Of a stretch of 64,000 nt of DNA, positions 1 to 10,913 are shown one piece after another. The notes beneath the pieces were generated by a model, which saw only the letters and a program-made list of their open reading frames with translations, searched no databases and was not told the origin of the DNA. Position numbers and translations under genes: made by a program. Position 1 is the first letter of the stretch; the number at the start of each line of letters is the position of its first letter. Location of the stretch: assembly GCA_040285825.1 (NCBI GenBank), contig JAUPSS010000001.1:1116001-1180000 (forward strand), written 5' to 3'. The DNA is from Eukaryota sp. TZLM1-RC. Lineage: Eukaryota > Metamonada: BaSk clade.

Positions 1-815
1 CATATTGTTTTTGTTCTGAAAGAAACACCACAATTTCCGCAAAATTTGTTTATCTGATAAGGAATCAGAAATCATGAAATACACAACTAAAGCTTCACAT
101 CCTCCAAATGTGTTTCTCCTACATCAAAACAATTAATTACTAAAAAAAAGGTTAATCGTTATGAATCAGTCTATCTCATGAGCTACCTTCACGCCATCAT
201 TAATGTATATTGATGATGGAGGTTTGTGGTTATGTTGTCCCTGAATCTCTGTGATGTTTGCATGTTGCCGTTAGGCATTGAGCTAGCTGTATGTATGGGT
301 TAGTGTGGTAGTTAAGGTACTTACTTAGGTACTCACTAGTGGGGTATATAGTATTCTGCAAACTTTCTTTCCAACAATCCAATTTGTGATGAGATGTTTT
401 TGTACAATAGATTATAAATGGACAGACTAAATCGTATACTTGTGTACTTGAAATCAAAAATCAGTTATCATGATATTGGATCTACGACAACAACGAAAGC
501 AAAAGCGTCTGGTATTGATGATGTTAGATATTCCAGATCATAGACAAAACATGGTGAGAAATCATTGTTGACGGAGCGTTAAGGTTAACCAATAGGTTAT
601 CTCTGTTACCAAGCTCACAACTCTGTGGTTTTGGCATAATTTGGTAGATCTGAAAAAGAAACAATTCTGCTCTTTGTATCAGCTTGTTGAGAAGGGTTAA
701 AGTGTTTGCCATATGCAAACGAAAAAAAAATGTCAGAAAATGCTTGAAAGAATCCGGATTTGAGAAAACAAATGAATCAAAAGACAAACCAATATGGATA
801 CTGGTGAAGAGAGTG
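1..815. other. No recognisable gene
   Basis: Short reading frames on the minus strand (230-457, 524-961) have no recognisable motif or composition of a real gene. AT-rich intergenic DNA or unrecognised repeat. Confidence 0.4.
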
Positions 816-945
816 AACGGTTTTGAAAGGTGAAAACCTCCCAGAACCATGTTGAAGGTTAAGTAGTTCCCAGATGCGGCAACCAGAAGTCGAGAATTGG
901 GTGGCAAGTTAAAAAATACATAAATTTTCTCACTGCATGTCAGTC
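816..945 (+). repeat. Fanzor-associated 5' block, copy 1
   Basis: This block runs from a GAAAACCTCCCA motif through GCAACCAGAAGTCGA to TTTCTCACTGCATGTCAG. It closely matches the block just upstream of the Fanzor copy at 59.06 kb. Similarity begins abruptly at GTGAAAACCTCCC in both places and no similarity is visible further upstream. In the other copy the terminal ATGTCAG is the ORF start; here the frame from that ATG (937) closes after a few codons. It is probably the left end or promoter/5'UTR of one transposable element family. Confidence 0.65.
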
Positions 946-1072
946 TCAGTCCCATGATCAAAGATGATTCTTGATTATATCGATTCGCTGCTAAGTGAAA
1001 CCATCCAGGAGCAGGCTTGCACTTAGCTCTACAAAGCTCATTTCCAGCCCTCGTGAAATTTGACGTTCATAG

Positions 1073-2202
1073 GTGAGCTCTTGTTCAACCAAAGGTAGCA
1101 ACGGAACTTTCTGTCACGCAAAACCTTCCTACCATTTGTTTGAAAATGGACTACTTGATCAGATTGAATCTTCCACTTTTTTTAAGAAATGTCAATTTGT
1201 CGAAGTAGTCCAGCATGAAATTTTTATGAATTGTGTATTAATTAATTGTTCAACATTTTTGATTAATAAACATTTTATAAATCCTTCAAGAAAACACAAC
1301 ATATATGAATTTGCTGGTCGTGTCTGGGGCACAAACCCGAAAGCTGACACCCTTATCACAATAAGAAATTCTACTGGTAGAGTGAATCTAACCAATTATG
1401 AACCATCTGAAGAACAACAACGAAGGATGGCTGATAGTTTATTAAGAGGTGAAGTACCTCAAGAAATCAATATTCCCCACGAAGTTGATTACTCATTCAA
1501 TTTGAGAAACAATAATCACACGACTAAATCTGTAGCAGAATGGGAAGCAACTTTATTCCAATTCAATTCCAAATACTGCAGATTTGATAGATTTATGAAG
1601 TATATTAAACAAAAGAATTTTGTAAATAGTATTGTTGGTCAAGTCTATCATCAAAAAATATTCAGGAAACTAAAATGGTGGGCTGAGATCAATCGCACAA
1701 GATCTGAGGCGAAGATGATCCAGAGATTCAAATCAGTAATTGGTGATCCCAGCCAAGTAGTTATTGGAATCGAAGACTGGGAACAACGAAAACACAGGAA
1801 AATCAAAGAACCTACTAAAGGAAAAAGTTTGAGAATTTGATTAAAAAGGATAGTTATAGGGTCTTTTTAATTGATGAGTTTCAAACCAGTTGTTGTTATT
1901 TCAACTGTAAAAAAGCGGAGAAAACAGTTGAAACATTCCAATGGTGCAGAAATCCTAGGCCATGGAAGAGGCATGAGATGTCTATTCGTCACTGGGTTAC
2001 CATGTGTAAATCATGCGAAAGCTTGTGCAATAGAGATCGAAATGCTTCACTGAATATGTTGGCAGTGAATAAAGTACATGTAAAAGGTGGAGATAGATCG
2101 GAATACCTGCAGAGAGCCAAGGTTGATGAAGGTTCAAAGAAAAAAGTATCAAGGAGACAATCTTCCACCTCTCAAAAACTCAGTCCCTCTACATCGGTGT
2201 AA
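1073..2202 (+). pseudogene. Fanzor (eukaryotic TnpB-like RNA-guided nuclease), frameshifted copy 1
   Basis: Two abutting frames (1073-1840 and the overlapping frame to 2202) form the C-terminal half of a Fanzor1-type protein. Visible landmarks: an FRKLKWWAEINRTRSEAK segment; GIEDWEQRKHRKIKEPTKGK, the usual glycine-rich stretch before the RuvC-II region; DEFQTS, matching the conserved DEFRTS; a cysteine cluster (CCYFNC, then CKSC); and NRDRNAS, the RuvC-III aspartate motif. The frames join at a single missing base near 1831-1838. The RuvC-I position appears to read VWGTNP (Asn codon 1334-1336) where the family has GxDPG, so the catalytic Asp may be lost. The N-terminal half is missing or unrecognisable. 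Known family role: RNA-guided DNA endonuclease carried by eukaryotic mobile elements. The frame ends 42 bp before CFAP206. Confidence 0.8.
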
Positions 2203-2243
2203 AAAGGACACCTATTTCATTGTGATAGACATCATCTGTTTCA

Positions 2244-3848
2244 ATGACATCCTTAGCCCAACCTATAATAGACCGCATTCTGGACCACTGCAACCATCAG
2301 GGCTATTCCTTCTCCCCTACCCTCGTAGCTTTCGCTCTCAACGCTACAATCCTCCGGGATTTTGCTGACTCTAACATTGACGACGCACTCTCCTCTGACG
2401 ATGTCTCTCTTATCATCCACAATGTGTCCTCTTACCTCTGTGATACTTCCAACATCGATGTACTCACCCTCCAACTCCAGAGTGCTTTCCATGATGCACA
2501 GAAAGAAGGACAAGATCATTTCTCCACTATCTTTTCCAAACGTCGCACTAACCTCAACTCGCTTCGTGACCAAATCTCCAAACTTTCTGTTACAGACACA
2601 ATGAATGCTTACACTCTCCTTCTCCAGTACTGCATGTCTTACATGTTCCTAGTCCATGGCACTGATCCAGCCAAGGATACTGATGTGAGCAACGCTTTGG
2701 AGTCCGTCCTGCCACGTGGCGAAATGTCTTCCTTTCTTTCCCTTTCTCCTTCTACTCGAACTGCACAACTTGACGAACTTTCAGAAATTGTCCATGGAAT
2801 CTCATTGTTGAATGCAAAAGAAGAATTGCTTTCTGCCCAAGGTATGGCTAATGAGACTATCAATAACTGCATTTCCACACTTAATTTATTAAAGAAAAGT
2901 AAGTCTGGTGCAGAATTTACGGTTTCAAATTTATTAGAAATTATAACTTTTTTCACTCGTAATAATATGAATACTTCTAATAAAGGCGGTATTGATAGAA
3001 TTGTTTCTGAGCACGTGTTTGGATCTCAATTCTTGACTTATCTTGACTATTTGATTGATGATGTGACGGAGCTCAAAAAAACAGTTGACCAATCATTTTA
3101 CTCGCTCAAAACGGAAGTTGCTGAAATTGTGGATTTGATTGGTAGAAAGACCGCTGTCCCCAAAAAGGATGTTTACCCAAAGTTTATTTCACTATCTAAA
3201 TGCTTTAATCTTTTGTTTAAGGAGAAAACGGCGTTAAGGGTAGTTGGAATGATTTTCTATAAGATTAATGATGTATATTCAAAATTTGAGTCATTAATGG
3301 ATTCTGACGATTTGAAAATTTCACACAGAGACTCAAATTTTGAGGGTGATCCTGTTCAGGAATACATTCCATCTTTAGGCACAATTGTAAAAAAAGACGA
3401 AGTTTTGGATAAACGTCATCTGGCCTTGTCACGACCTTGTCTAGTGTCGTTCGTTGGATCAGAAGAGCTCAACACACCAGAACTGTCGATGGAGACTGAA
3501 ATTTTGAAGGGTGACAACTCTACAGTGGTTGATCAAGATTGCCAAACACCACTTCATTTTGTGGAAAAACATATCGATTATAATTATGAATTCTCGGAAT
3601 GGAAACTACGTCAACGGGCATTAAAATTGGCTAATTTATTAAACAAAAAGACATCATCAATGCAGACCACCGATTCTGCCTTCAAGAGGGACCAAGAGAG
3701 TCAGATTTATTTGACTAAAAATAGAAACATGCAAACTAATCATGATCAATCAACCAATACTGGACAGTTAAAAACCTTTTATTCTGGACTAGTTGGAAGA
3801 CCCGAAATAAAACCAAAGGTGGTGAATCTCGAATTAAAGTTTGATTAA
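2244..3848 (+). CDS. CFAP206: Cilia- and flagella-associated protein 206 (CFAP206)
   Basis: Uninterrupted 534-aa frame. The N-terminal half fits CFAP206: LVAFALNATIL, a DALSSDDVSLIIHNV segment and EMSSFLSLS...QLDELSEIVHGISLLN, which parallels the family's LGTFLTLS...QLKELTMIVTGIRLFN. The C-terminus is diagnostic: a QTP motif, EFSEWKLRQRALKLANLL (family: NEWELRRKAIKLANL), then spaced MQTTDS, NMQT and YSGLVGRPE elements. The protein sits at the base of radial spoke 2 in motile axonemes and is needed for normal ciliary beat. It is slightly shorter than the roughly 600-residue animal protein, mainly in the middle. The start chosen is the ATG of MTSLAQP, since the amphipathic N-terminus follows directly. 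It implies the organism builds motile flagella. Confidence 0.9.
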   Translation: MTSLAQPIIDRILDHCNHQGYSFSPTLVAFALNATILRDFADSNIDDALSSDDVSLIIHNVSSYLCDTSNIDVLTLQLQSAFHDAQKEGQDHFSTIFSKRRTNLNSLRDQISKLSVTDTMNAYTLLLQYCMSYMFLVHGTDPAKDTDVSNALESVLPRGEMSSFLSLSPSTRTAQLDELSEIVHGISLLNAKEELLSAQGMANETINNCISTLNLLKKSKSGAEFTVSNLLEIITFFTRNNMNTSNKGGIDRIVSEHVFGSQFLTYLDYLIDDVTELKKTVDQSFYSLKTEVAEIVDLIGRKTAVPKKDVYPKFISLSKCFNLLFKEKTALRVVGMIFYKINDVYSKFESLMDSDDLKISHRDSNFEGDPVQEYIPSLGTIVKKDEVLDKRHLALSRPCLVSFVGSEELNTPELSMETEILKGDNSTVVDQDCQTPLHFVEKHIDYNYEFSEWKLRQRALKLANLLNKKTSSMQTTDSAFKRDQESQIYLTKNRNMQTNHDQSTNTGQLKTFYSGLVGRPEIKPKVVNLELKFD

Positions 3849-5619
3849 TATTGTTTTTCATTATATTTTGTATTTTTAATCCTTGTTTTATATTTTTGAT
3901 GAGGTTTTTAATTTAATTGTATTATATTTTAAATAAACATGGTGATGTTTCAAAAAAATATTTTGATTGCCTGAATTTAATTTAATTTTTTTTTATTTTA
4001 TACGTGTCAAAATGTAGTTGTTACTCTTGAATACTGTAAATGTTTATTAAACAGAAAGTACAAATGCTTCAATATTGATGAAATAATTTTCTTTTCCAAC
4101 CAATCAGTTCCAACTTTAATTTTAAGAATATAAATAGACTTCATATTATTGGGTTTGTTAGGTTGGGTTTATTAGGATTGAACTAACGTTGATTTTACTT
4201 TCTCAATGCTGCTCTGGTGTTCTATTCTTATCTATAAATCATTTTCAGATAACTGTTCAAATTGCAAATAAATAGGGCTTATATTCAAAAATTAATTAAA
4301 ATTAATTAATTGAATTTTCTGGGCACAGTTTTTGTAATCAAAGAAACAATCAAAATTACTGAATAAAAAGATTCAAGTAGATGTGTACGGATCATACATA
4401 ACAAGAAAACAAAAAATCTTAGTGAAAATTTTGCAAGAAATGGATAGAAGAGGGTGTGAGATTCATATTCCTGTTTTGAAAAGATGTTAGAATTCAAGGT
4501 TGTATTGTTGTAATTTATTGATGTGTTAATGAATAGAATCAAAATGTATTTTAATTAATTTTGAAATTAATACTACTGGCTTGTGATGTTGATTACGTAT
4601 GTGAAATACTGAAAAGCAGTTGTATAATTAAAACAATTTTATTGAAGTACAAAATCTAGATTGAATGTGGTACCTTATGAATGGCAATAATACAGAAGCA
4701 ATAATTTTATTATGCAAGAAAATTGATTTCCACGGAGTTTTCATACTTCCATAAATTTCAATTTAGCATAAACTTCCTGATTATTCATTACGTTTTCCAT
4801 ACTTCGTTCTTAGTGAAACGATTAAATAGGCTTTTTCTTACAATATTAAATACATCTGTTATGACTTACCGTATGTGTCAAAAAATCAAGGCAAAATGGT
4901 TTTATTCCATTCCGACAGATTTTCTCAGACTGCATTTTGTTTTTTTAAGCTTATGTTTTCAAAACAATAAGTTATTTTTATTATCAAACCACGAATACAA
5001 CAATTATGTAAATCTAATTCCAGGAAAAATACAGAGCAATAATTTTGCACACCATCTTTCTTCTGAAAGGAATAATCACGGAGTTGAAACAAACCCAAAT
5101 TGCCAATTAAGTGACAAAACAGATGAACAAGTCTGTATATTTCAGACCAGACTAATGCGTAGTCTAGCCATTAGTTTTCTTTCAATTGTATCCTAATTCA
5201 GACCTAGCACAGACCGACCAACCCGGAAGTTTGTCTGTGTGAATCACTTATATCCAAGTAGTATGACAGTAAATCCGATAGATATGGCGTGTTTGTAAGA
5301 ACTTTGGGACTTCTTCCATTATGGCCCGAATTTTTTCCGTCTTTATTTATTCTTCTTTAGATGTCATCAGCACTTCGCCTTTATGAACGATGGAAGCCAC
5401 AATCAAAGACTACAACTATTATTGTAACTCAACATATACCACATATAATCGAAATTCACCGCGCAAACCTTAGTATCTCCACTTTCAAAGAACGTTCTCA
5501 AGTCTAATAAGATTTCAAATCTTCAAATCGACAATAACTCAAAATTCGTCACGATTTAACTTAACATGGCAACACTGAAAAACAAATTACTGGAAAAGCT
5601 AAAAAATTAATTAATTAAC
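3849..5619. other. Intergenic, no supported gene
   Basis: Very AT-rich. The T-rich stretch after 3849 and AATAAA at about 3932 fit a 3'UTR/poly(A) region for CFAP206. An open frame at 4723-5196 (157 aa) is compositionally biased (F/L/N-rich) with no motif and is not called. Confidence 0.45.
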
Positions 5620-6345
5620 TTTGAGTTGTATCCAAGTGGACCTTTAGACAATTCTGTTTGTATTTGCACTGAAGAACCTTCTATCAATTTTGGTCCTATT
5701 GTGAGTTATAAAGTTGCTTCAATATCGGTCAGTTCTTCATAATGCTCTTCGTGATGTGACTAATGAAATGTTTAAATGTTCCGATTTTAGTTGCAAAGAA
5801 GAACCGTTGTTGGAGCATTATAGCGATAATAATTTGTTTGATTCTCGTTGTGGCGATTTAATTGCTATTTTTGTGGAGTCCTTTCAAGTTATTGTTGATT
5901 TTATTACTGTTGATCTCTTTGCTTTAATTTATCGTGATGATGTTTTAGTTAGTTCTAATGGTCACTTGAACAAGGCTGAGGTTCGTAAACGAAACAAATA
6001 TGCCACTGTTATTGAATGATTAAAATAAGAACCTATACTCGAAGTTTTTTGTTCCTTTTGCCGTCTCGATTTTTTATAGTATTGATCAGTTGGGTTTGAA
6101 TTTTATCAATAATTTGGATAACCTTTGTTGTTCGAATGGTAAGAATTTAACTGGGTATTTATGGAAGAATCGTATCATTTTTGCTTTGTATAGAAGTGTT
6201 CCCAAGTATTTAAATTTAATGATGTCCAAGATGTGCAAGGATTCCCCCACATTTGGTGTGGAGAATTTTGTTGCTTATGTGTTGCAATTTGTTTTGTTTT
6301 GTAATTACGTAGAAAATAAATATTTTATTATTTAATTAATCAATT
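5620..6345 (+). mobile_element. LINE-A 3' fragment (zinc knuckle + restriction-like endonuclease domain)
   Basis: Diverged, 5'-truncated copy of the LINE family seen at 43.5-54.6 kb. Broken frames encode the CIC(T/N)E knuckle region, QYRSVLHNALRDV, the SRCGDLI acidic motif, the YRDDVL stretch and the terminal LWKNRIIFALYRSVPKYL block. CCHC knuckle, HN motif and D...D core are as expected for the C-terminal endonuclease of RLE-type non-LTR retrotransposons. No reverse transcriptase is present. Confidence 0.65.
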
Positions 6346-6795
6346 AATTAATTTTCGAAAAAATTATTGTGAAATAAAAAACCAAGGAGACCTACAACAC
6401 TGCCTGAAAACATTCACCAGTTCCTTTTAATATTCTGACAGAGATTTAAACTATATTTTCGTGGTATTATCGCTTCAACTTACGTTTTGAGTATCACCAA
6501 AGAAGAGATCGTAGGAAAATGGAAAAGCCAACCATTGAGACAATGTGGGAGATATCAGCCTACCTGAATCCTGAGACAATGGAATACCGTGGCATCAATT
6601 GAAATCGGCTTCATGGAAGCCCACCAATACTAAAAAGCTCGTTCCTGTTGCGAAATAAAATACCGCATCGACAATGGCAGTAGACATTCAAGGTAACAAA
6701 GCTCTCCTACTATGGTATCATCACCACACTTTCAATCTCAAATTGGTCCACTCAGAAGATGATTCCTTAATAGATCCTTCTCCTATAGTTCAAAG
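6346..6795. other. Intergenic, nothing recognised
   Basis: No open frame or repeat recognised between the LINE fragment and the 5' LTR. Confidence 0.35.
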
Positions 6796-6956
6796 TGTTA
6801 GCTAAGGCTAAACTCGTTTAGGAAAGTATCACGTTTCCCATCACGTGATCTTTAGTTTAAATTCCTTATGTACTCTTTATAGCTTGATTTTCTTATTCCG
6901 GTTCATAAACTTTCCGATTTATATTAGATTATGAACAACAGTGCACTAAAGCCAAC
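6796..6956 (+). repeat. 5' LTR of decayed Ty3/gypsy element
   Basis: Begins TGTTAGCTAAGGCTAAAC and matches 9272-9441 through shared blocks: TTAGGAAAGT, an ATCACGT palindrome region, AGTTTAAATTCCTT and the terminal GTGCACTAA. Substantial divergence between the two LTRs indicates an old insertion. The right boundary is uncertain by a few bases. Confidence 0.7.
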
Positions 6957-7236
6957 AGTAATTACTGTGGACCCAAGCGAATCCACATCTGCGCCAAGTA
7001 CTTTTATGTCGCCCCCTACCTGCAGCGTACTGGTCGAGAAGCCATCTCCCAATATGTAGATGCGCTCAACGTGTATGTGTCTCGTATGTCATTTCATCTT
7101 GTTCTCGTCAAACATGACAAAGAGATATCCGTCCTCTACTCACTCTCAGTCTCCCTCCTGCTCGAACGCGACCCAGTCCTCCTTCTGCAACTCTGACCAA
7201 AAAGCTATTAAGGCTCTCACCCTGTAAGTCGCTGCC

Positions 7237-8334
7237 TTGAGGTCGAGACTTTCCCTCTTTGAAAGACCTGAACCCACCTCCGAGGAACCCTCCGAATCCA
7301 CCCCTGCTTCTATAGAAGCGAAGAAACCCTGTCCGACCTTTAACCCTCGAGATTTTAAACTTCCCTCAGAACAAGCATATGAAGATAGTTTAGACCAATC
7401 TTCCGACTCTTCCGACTCTACAAACGTTGCTACCTTCGAGAAGCGCCGCCTTGTCTCTGAAAAGCAACTACATCAAGCCATGCTCCCTTAGGTACTATGC
7501 ACAATTGCTCCCGTGGTACTAGAAACCTTCGAGATCTTTGAAGACATTGACCCAAATGATCCCGAAGCCATCGTCTTTCATCTGTTATCCTTCTGCCAGT
7601 GCGAAGACTCTGCCGAAGGTTACCACAAGCTCCAATCCCTGAAACTCAATTTGTCTGCTCCAACCACTGAAGAAACCATTACTACTTATATTTCTGCTGT
7701 CCTCAAGAAGCTCCGGCTCTGTCTCTTCGAATTACCTGAAGCTGCCCGTTTGAAGTTCTTTGTCAATGGAATTCGTTTTGAAGGACTCCGCTTCATCATT
7801 CGAGCTGATGTAGAAACCGGCTCCTTAACAAGCTTCTCCTCTCGAGTTACTTGCCTCCGCAAACTCCTCCCCTCTTGTCACCTTCCTCATTCTACTTATT
7901 ACACTCTACATGACTCCGTCCCTCCTCCTCCTCGAAGACCTCAACTTTCTCGTCCTAACCCCCGAACTTCCCAAACAAATCCCAGCCCCAACAAGTCCTC
8001 ATCCTCCTCTCGTCCAGCCAACTCTCCTTTCAAGTACTTCCCTCCTAAGAAGTCTCTTTCTCCTATCAATTGTTTTTATTGTAAAGAGCCTGGTCATGTG
8101 GTTAAGAATTGCACCAAACCAGGTTGCCGTGCCAGCAAAGCTCCCCGAAAATACGGAAACAATACTATTATCCAAAGAAAACATAACCTCAGAAGCTCCA
8201 TCAACCAAATGGCCCACAACAAACCTGAAGGACCCCAAGTCAACTCCATCACTTACTCTATTCAATCTGCTCTCTTTGAAGATCCAAGTCGAATGTACCT
8301 ATCACCCTGGTGCTCAATCTTCGTCCTCCTCTAG
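7237..8334 (+). pseudogene. Ty3/gypsy gag with CCHC zinc knuckle
   Basis: Two frames (7237-7491 and 7513-8334), GC-richer than the flanks, give an acidic Ser/Pro/Glu-rich N-terminus, a helical capsid-like middle and a Pro/Arg/Ser-rich linker ending in CFYCKEPGHVVKNC, a canonical CX2CX4HX4C knuckle. Gag packages the element RNA. The frame is interrupted by a stop near 7489 and ends soon after the knuckle, where protease would normally follow. Confidence 0.75.
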
Positions 8335-8463
8335 CTCTGATACTGAGATGTATCATGTTATTTTGAATCTTTTGTCCCAAATAAAACGTGATAACTACGG
8401 CTCATCTAAATCCAACTACACTTCTTCCTCTGATGATCAAGAATTCCAAGACCTTTTTGATAA

Positions 8464-9276
8464 CTTAATATTGAGCACTCTCTTTCGATACCACATTTTC
8501 CTCAGTCGAATGGCCTAATCGAATGCCAGCATCGCACTTTCTTACAAGCTTTACGAAAGCTTCTATTGGACTTCTCCGACTATGATAACTGGTCTCACTA
8601 CGTACCAATCTGTCGAATGATTATTAACTCCCAGTCCCGCTCTTTTCTACTCCATTACCCCTACCAGCTGGTTTTCGGCACTGATTGTTCGCCTCGACTG
8701 CTCCCTCACACCCTATTGAACGACCTTGTCTCTATACCTCAAGAACCTGACATTCCTGAGTATATAGGCCACGCGTCTTTAAATACCAAGCGTCTGGCAC
8801 AATCCTTGAAGTCTGTCTCAGCTGCCCCTAAAAAGTATCCTACCCCTGAAACTCCCAAGTACTCTCCCCAAGTGAATGATTGAGTCTTTGTTCTGCGCGA
8901 GAAGCCAGGCAAGCTCCATGGCAACTTTGTAGGCCCTTACTCTGTGCAAAAAATCCTGTCTGCTAGCTCCGTACTAATTCTGAATCTCGTGTCCCACTCT
9001 TCCTTAAAAACGTCTGTTCATCTCATCAAACCTTGTCACTCCCATTTACCTCCCGCCATTCTTGACGCATATGTTGCTGCTGATTCCAGTGAGACCTTTC
9101 TAGATGCTATTCTAAAAATCTCCAACAATACAGCCACCATTTTGTGGTCCGATGGAACCACCACCAAACAAACAGTTTCCTCCGTGAAGAATACCTCCGC
9201 TTATTCACGTTGCCTCAAGTTATCCGATCCTCCCGCTTCGAAGAAACGCGGAAGAAAGAAAAAGAGGCAGTGTTAG
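8464..9276 (+). pseudogene. Ty3/gypsy integrase C-terminal part
   Basis: Broken frames encode the end of the integrase core, IPHFPQSNGLIECQHR (catalytic Glu region), then LLLDFSDYDNWSHYVPI. They continue into a GNFVGPYSVQKIL GPY/F motif and a chromodomain-like tail (AILKISNNTATILWSDGTTT) ending in a Lys/Arg-rich terminus (KKRGRKKKRQC). The two catalytic Asp residues are missing, so it cannot be functional. Confidence 0.75.
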
Positions 9277-9441
9277 CTTAGGCTAAACGTGTAACTCGGA
9301 ATTAGGAAAGTTGACGTGACATCACGTCATCACTAGTTTAAATTCCTTGTTGCTTTATAATATTTTGATATTCTCCCTCAGCATAAACGTCTCGTATTAT
9401 TCTTGTTTAATTTTAGTTTATAAATTGTGCACTAACCCCAA
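9272..9441 (+). repeat. 3' LTR of decayed Ty3/gypsy element
   Basis: Starts TGTTAGCTTAGGCTAAAC directly after a polypurine tract and ends near GTGCACTAACCCCA. Partner of the LTR at 6796. Confidence 0.7.
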
Positions 9442-9796
9442 GAGTTGCAGGAACCTAAGGTGAAAATTTCTAACAAGACGTTGCTTACCTGTCTAACATA
9501 GCTGAACAACTTACCCTCTTACGAAACTTTCAACGGAAACGTTCCTCGGTTGAAAAAAAAAACTTCAAAAAATTTAGTGTCAGAAAAAAAGAAAGATTAC
9601 CTTAGAAGCCTTGTAGAAGGTGAAACAAAAGGCCATGTGTCTCAAAATTCCTAATAATGTCCTTATAAAACGCTTTGCCGATGGAACTGCTCCAAATGGT
9701 ATTGCTGAGTCTCCTGTGCCCTAAAGAAATAATCAATTGATCCCTGATTTCAAAACACTTGTGCAAGTTGCTACCGATGAAGCGTAATCACGATAG
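9442..9796 (+). pseudogene. Decayed gag-like remnant, left part
   Basis: Frames with many stops encode a gag-like basic segment and a FADGTAP-type stretch. The segment resumes after the hAT insertion with a degenerate zinc knuckle (CYCYHKPDHNAVNC, about 11318-11360). Probably a second, older LTR element sharing or abutting the preceding LTR. Confidence 0.35.
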
Positions 9797-9804
9797 GTCT
9801 CAAG
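9797..9804 (+). repeat. Target-site duplication, left (GTCTCAAG)
   Basis: Exact 8-bp match to 10914-10921 on the other side of the hAT element. Eight bases is the hAT-family length. Confidence 0.85.
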
Positions 9805-10913
9805 TCGGGTTGCACAAAAAACGTAATCAGCTTCAGAATACATAAATGTAACGGATACGTTACGTCACGTTACAATTACGGATACGTAACAGATTTTGCA
9901 TTTCTATCCACTACACTTTCCCACTACAACTCACATGTCCACTCCTTCAACACCTACAAGAAGATAGTTGACACTCAAAGGAGTGTTCTACGAGGTGAAA
10001 CACATACAAATCCTCTCTTTGCATCGCATATCAACATTCTCAAACCTCTCTCTCCTACCTCTCCTGGACAAAGTAGTCCCCGTTATCCTAAAGTGATTTG
10101 TTGTCATTGCGATCATACTTTTAGTGGTTCTTGTGGTTTAGGAATATTATTTGAAATGGAAGGCCCAGCAGACATCAAAATTGAGAAAAACATGTGATGA
10201 AGTCGAGAAGACTATCGGAGACAATCAATTGTGATCAAATATTGAAATGGCTTTGAAGTTGTGTTCACCGGTTCATGAGCTAATCAACTTCGTCAACAGT
10301 GATAGTGAATGTATGAGTCAAGTTTACCCAAAGTCTGTGGGTATTTTGACAGTCATTGAAAAAGAAGATTTTGGGTTACTTAATCAGTTTTGAAACGAGA
10401 TTAGGACTCATTTTGTTGCCCGTTGGGAAAAATACGCAAGTGACCTTTATCTATGTTGCTTTGTCCTTGACCCACGAAATTTAGAGACGGGATACACTGA
10501 TGAGGTAGTTCAAGGGCTTTATCGAGTTTTGGAGAAGCTATTAAGTCAATCTGCCCAGTTAGATGCTTGTTTGGAGTTTCAACAATATTCCAACAAACTG
10601 AGGAACAGACTCAGTCATCAAAGAGCAAACGATCTAGTTTATGTTCATAGAAATATTCGCTTGTTGAGAAAGATGAAAGAAAAAGAATTTTGTCCACAGT
10701 ATATGATTGATGGTGAGCTACAGTCAGAATATTGAGTTTAGCTGTAACAAAGCCTTGTACTTATAGATTTATTCTCATAAAGTTTGGTTTAATTGTACAT
10801 GAATGTCATACTGTATTCGAGGTTAAATTCTGTGCCCAGAATTGAAGCAATGTGGTTGTTACGGCTGGATCTCAGAATACGTATTAGTTACGGATAGGTA
10901 TCGTGCAACCCTA
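9805..10913 (+). mobile_element. hAT DNA transposon, degenerate
   Basis: Bounded by 11-bp terminal inverted repeats (TCGGGTTGCAC left; TAGGGTTGCAC as reverse complement on the right, one mismatch) and a perfect 8-bp target duplication. The 1109-bp length is far below an autonomous element. Both ends contain related subterminal GTTACGGATA-type motifs in opposite orientation. Confidence 0.85.
10088..10735 (+). pseudogene. hAT transposase remnant (BED finger and C-terminal dimerisation region)
   Basis: A BED-finger-like CCHCDHTFSGS segment near 10100 is followed, after several stops, by ARWEKYASDLYLCCFVLDPRN and then an open frame 10529-10735 with NRLSHQRANDLVYVHRNIRLL. The last matches the conserved hAT C-terminal dimerisation motif (NRL...LVYVHxNLRLL). 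The RNase H-like catalytic core is deleted, so it cannot transpose by itself. Confidence 0.75.

Larger units (their letters stand above)
6796..9441 (+). mobile_element. Internally deleted Ty3/gypsy retrotransposon
   Basis: Two related LTRs flank gag frames and an integrase remnant. Protease, reverse transcriptase and RNase H are absent: the gag/zinc-knuckle part (to about 8334) is followed within about 150 bp by the integrase SNGLIE region. A polypurine tract (GGAAGAAAGAAAAAGAGGCAG) immediately precedes the 3' LTR. The integrase C-terminus is related to that of the larger element at 44.5-51.7 kb, so both belong to one lineage. No clear target-site duplication was found. Confidence 0.75.

Noticed and set aside
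4723-5196. 157-aa open frame
   Set aside because: Biased composition, no motif, no homologous copy in the window.
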